Source of the DNA: Hamiltosporidium tvaerminnensis
Lineage: Eukaryota > Microsporidia > Dubosqiidae
Assembly (NCBI GenBank): GCA_022605425.2
Contig: JAKIMF020000001.1
Coordinates: 2,296,501 to 2,360,500 of the forward strand
Reading direction: 5' to 3'
DNA: 64,000 nt
Below the pieces are notes generated by a model. It searched no databases and was not told the DNA's origin. It saw only the letters and a list, made by a program, of their open reading frames with translations. Both the position numbers and the translations under genes were made by a program. Of the stretch, positions 61,303-64,000 are shown piece after piece; the stretch's first letter is position 1; every line of letters starts with the position of its first letter.

Positions 61303-61926
61303 TTATTTCTTAAGTTTTTGAATAGTTTTTAATCTGAAAAATTCTTCTCTGTCATGTTCATCCAATTCTGCATTTATATAAGAAATAGTATTATTAAGTT
61401 TAGGAATTAAAAGAAATTCAAGAGCATTTACACGTCGATTTGTACTTTTAAGAACTTCATTTAAAATCTTAAAAGAATTTTGTAGAGTGGCAACTTCTAT
61501 AAGTAATTTAAAAACAGAAATAAAATTTTGTCTGCATTTGTTTAAAGACTTACCACATGTGTCTAAAAAAATCAATGGACGTAAAGATAATTCATTTATT
61601 GTAAATGAAGGTAGAGTTACACCAGATACTTGATCAATACTTACTTGTACATTTATAGGTACTTTCTTACACTCGTGTATAAACATTTTAAAATTACCAC
61701 CGTGAAATTCTGCTTCGGATATTGATATATAGGCTTGTCTGAACATTTTGGATACTTTTTTACGCTCTTCTTCTAGTTGTAGTTGTATTTCGCGGTATCT
61801 TTTTTGTAGAGCATCACTTTTTCTTTTTAGTAACATGTGTCCTCGTTCTGCACTTTTTAAACGAGTCATTGTAATTACTAAATTCATACGAGTAGCAAAT
61901 ATTTGGAAACGTTGGTCGCATGCCAT
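61303..61926 (-). CDS. VMA8: V-ATPase subunit D
   Basis: A 207-residue central-stalk subunit of the vacuolar proton pump, which couples ATP hydrolysis in V1 to rotation of the membrane ring. The N-terminal RFQIFATRMNLVITMTRLKSAERGHMLLKRKSDAL is the family signature. VSGVTLPSF lies in the middle, and the C-terminal helix has ITNRRVNALEFLLIPKL-type sequence (here STNRRVNALEFLLIPKL), then ELDEHDREEFFRLKTIQ. It is slightly shorter than yeast or human (247-256) because the tail is reduced. CCC lies two bases before the ATG (ACAACCCAT-ATG). Confidence 0.97.
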   Translation of the reverse strand: MACDQRFQIFATRMNLVITMTRLKSAERGHMLLKRKSDALQKRYREIQLQLEEERKKVSKMFRQAYISISEAEFHGGNFKMFIHECKKVPINVQVSIDQVSGVTLPSFTINELSLRPLIFLDTCGKSLNKCRQNFISVFKLLIEVATLQNSFKILNEVLKSTNRRVNALEFLLIPKLNNTISYINAELDEHDREEFFRLKTIQKLKK

Positions 61927-62904
61927 ATGGGTTGTGTAAATCCGAATTTTTTTAAAAAATTTTAGTTTTAAATATGGTAAGGCATTTAAATACGAAAAGT
62001 GATTTAGTTATATTTTTTATGGTGGTTTGTATGATTTATAGTAATTTAAAAATTGTTTGAGTCATCTAATTAGGAATAAAAGAGATGATTTAATTTTTAG
62101 AATAAAATAAATATGTAAGTCATCTAATTAGGAAATAAATAATAAAAGTAGAGTTTAATAAGTTTTTTACTATTAATTCGGTTGGTTTAATTGGTTTATT
62201 GGATGAAAAGAAATAATAATAATTTAGATTAATAAATACTTAAGGACTTTACTCTTGTTTTAATCATTATAAAGGAATAAATAATTAGTACTTGTAGAGT
62301 TTAATAAGTATTTTAAAGACTTAAAACCTGTTTGAATCATTATAAAGGAATAAATAATTCATATTTGTAGAGTTTAATAAAATTTCTAATATTTATTCAA
62401 TTGTTTGAGTCATTTAAAAGCAGAAAACAAATAATAAAAATGGGTTTTATAGGTTAATTATACATTAAAATATATTTCTTTGTTTTATTTGATAAATGAA
62501 AATTATTTTGTGAATTTATTTTCTGAATAACGAATTAATTTTTATAAAAATTTTTAATAATTAATTTTAAATTAAATAGCAATTTGTTTTTTGAGTCAAG
62601 TGATTATATTTGCAATTTTGATTTACAACTAAATTTAATATTTATTTGTGTTTTTTTACTGAAAATTTATAGGATAGAAGATTTAACCAAGTATTTGGTT
62701 TTTGAATTCTTATTAATGTGTTTTTCCATACTGAAACTTTATATTGTAGAAGATTTTGGTTTAAATTTCTTAATTTTTATGTTTTAGTCATTAATTATAT
62801 TTTAGTTAAATCTTATTTACTCGTAAGATAGTTGAAGATTAATTAAAAAACAAAAGAATGATTTATATTTTATTAAAATAAAAACGGAGAAATCATTAAT
62901 TAAA
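61927..62904. other. Spacer with diverged repeats, no gene
   Basis: 62040-62420 contains loosely repeated units sharing GTAGAGTTTAATAA, GAATCATTATAAAGGAATAAA and TCATCTAATTAGGA. The 67-codon frame at 62584-62787 shows no start signal or resemblance. Confidence 0.55.
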
Positions 62905-63120
62905 TTCTCGGCACTACAGCCCTGCACGGGCCTTGGTCTCATTCAGCGATGCCGTCCATCGGTCTTTTTCCAGTGAGTTCGTTTATTTTTTTGGGTTTCG
63001 TAACAAGGTGGTTTTAAAGGATGGATTGTTAGCCCTACGCCTAACATAGAAGACTAGTTCCTTTTGGTCGTCTCTTACGACAAGCAGGAAATACTCCAAG
63101 CCAATTTTGCTCTCGGAATG
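62905..63120 (-). repeat. Repeat family B, copy 2 (better preserved)
   Basis: The best copy of family B. On the minus strand it runs from a CCGAGAGC start through TTGGAGTATTTCCTGCTTGT, a perfect GTCGT-AAGAG-ACGAC hairpin, CGTAGGGCTAAC, TTGTTACGAAACCC, and AAGGCCCGTGCAGGGCTGTA near its end. From memory this resembles sequence blocks at the ends of arthropod non-LTR elements. I cannot search to confirm that. Confidence 0.85.
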
Positions 63121-63219
63121 GTAGAAAAATAAAAAATTAGAAATTTATTTTAATTTTTATATAAATATTTCGTGAAATATTTATATCGAGCATATATATA
63201 AAATAAAGACTTAAGAGAA

Positions 63220-63645
63220 TTAAAATAAAATTTCTTTACTTGGGAGTAATTTCTTTTTAGGTACTAAATTGTCTTGTATGAGCATTTCTATTACATTTTG
63301 AAGTGATACAATGTGGATATATACTTCCATTCTTTTTACAAAATCTGATTGGTGATTATGTTTAAGATTTTCATTTATAATTACAAATGTAGATTTATTA
63401 GCAAACAGTGATTCTAAAATAGTACCAGTGCCTCCGTGTGTCAATATTACATCATAAATATCGATAGGAAGTGGATATTTATAGTTGATAATTGTAACAT
63501 TTTCTATTTTATTGAATTTCTCGTTTGTTTCTCCGGTTTGAATAAATATTTTGGTAAATTTTTTTTGTAGAATGTGAATATTTTCTACAATTTTTTTGAT
63601 TAATAAATCGAAGGATGTAGAGCCAACAGTTACTAAAAGTTTCAT
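63220..63645 (-). CDS. ALG13: Alg13, UDP-GlcNAc transferase catalytic subunit
   Basis: A 141-residue GT28-type C-terminal half-glycosyltransferase. With the membrane anchor Alg14 it adds the second GlcNAc to dolichol-PP-GlcNAc on the ER face. The start MKLLVTVGSTSFDLLI and the UDP-GlcNAc-binding THGGTGTILESL (about 69-81), followed by an NENLKHNHQSDF motif where the family has N-x-x-L-x-x-N-H-Q-x-E/D-L, are decisive. Length is that of the short fungal form. CCC lies five bases before the ATG (ATATCCCTACC-ATG). No ALG14 is in the window. Cytosolic, peripheral to the ER by inference. Confidence 0.93.
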   Translation of the reverse strand: MKLLVTVGSTSFDLLIKKIVENIHILQKKFTKIFIQTGETNEKFNKIENVTIINYKYPLPIDIYDVILTHGGTGTILESLFANKSTFVIINENLKHNHQSDFVKRMEVYIHIVSLQNVIEMLIQDNLVPKKKLLPSKEILF

Positions 63646-64000
63646 GGTAGGGATATATTATGTATATAAAATATTACTGATTTCTAATGAAATCATATGA
63701 AGCTTGTGAAAGAAAAATATAAAAATTTCATTGTAAAAAAATCTAAAACTGCAAAGAAATTTGTAAAAAAAATGGTTTTAGGTTAAAATCATTGAATAGT
63801 TTTTTTAAACCATCTTTATTATAAAGCGAGATTAAGGTTATAGTTTTTAAGATTCAATGTAGAATATTTTTGATTTTTTAAAAAAAAATATAAATTATGC
63901 TTCGATGAAATTACGATTTGAAATATTCTAATAGTGAGAACTTAAAAGTTCAGCAGACCCGTGAAAACAGCCGAATGCGATTAGAAAATCTATTTTCTGT
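63646..64000. other. Right edge, nothing recognised
   Basis: AT-rich. A slightly GC-richer patch (CAGCAGACCCGTGAAAACAGCCG, 63951-63973) at the very edge may be the start of another repeat, but too little is in view. Confidence 0.4.

Overview
The window is very AT-rich and eukaryotic, and it looks like a microsporidian nuclear contig. The protein genes are short-leadered, nearly all intronless and rich in Lys/Asn/Ile. A CCC (or CC) motif lies a few bases upstream of most start codons, as known from microsporidia. One gene is split by a 23-nt GTAAGT...CTAATTTTAG intron of the minimal microsporidian type. Low gene density, many mobile-element remnants and an R4/Dong-type retrotransposon suggest one of the larger, transposon-rich microsporidian genomes. 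A Hamiltosporidium-like species is my guess, not shown by the sequence.

Layout. 1-2.8 kb holds an R4 fragment, one copy of a ~0.73-kb repeat (family A) and one end of a hAT-like element. 2.8-16 kb is gene-sparse: DOM34/pelota, a PfkB/adenosine-kinase-like sugar kinase, a soluble HMG-CoA reductase, the exosome subunit RRP46 and the DNA polymerase delta small subunit. 17.4-21.2 kb is an apparently intact, full-length R4-like non-LTR retrotransposon flanked by a 14-bp target duplication. 21-31 kb is mostly decayed sequence with one unknown gene and one large signal-bearing leucine-rich protein.

31.6-47.1 kb is the gene-rich core: PMS1 and RAD50 (convergent repair genes), SPN1/IWS1, ribosomal protein uL23 and SRP receptor alpha. 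A second, broken R4 copy sits in the middle. 47.2-50.7 kb is another repeat A copy followed by an ancient R4 corpse. 51-63.6 kb holds CDK1, a spliced cold-shock-domain gene, two more repeat A copies, BUB3, a 5'-truncated R4 insertion with an 11-bp target duplication, a TAPT1/EMP65-family membrane protein, V-ATPase subunit D and ALG13.

The genes do not form a pathway cluster. They are dispersed core functions: ribosome rescue, RNA decay, replication, mismatch and double-strand-break repair, transcription elongation, ER targeting, cell cycle and spindle checkpoint, V-ATPase and dolichol-linked glycan synthesis. Three themes run through the window. The first is several layers of non-LTR retrotransposition (R4, family A, family B and a LINE C-terminus). 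The second is in-frame minisatellites inside four housekeeping genes. The third is tandem duplication of the 3' ends of coding sequences into the adjacent spacer.
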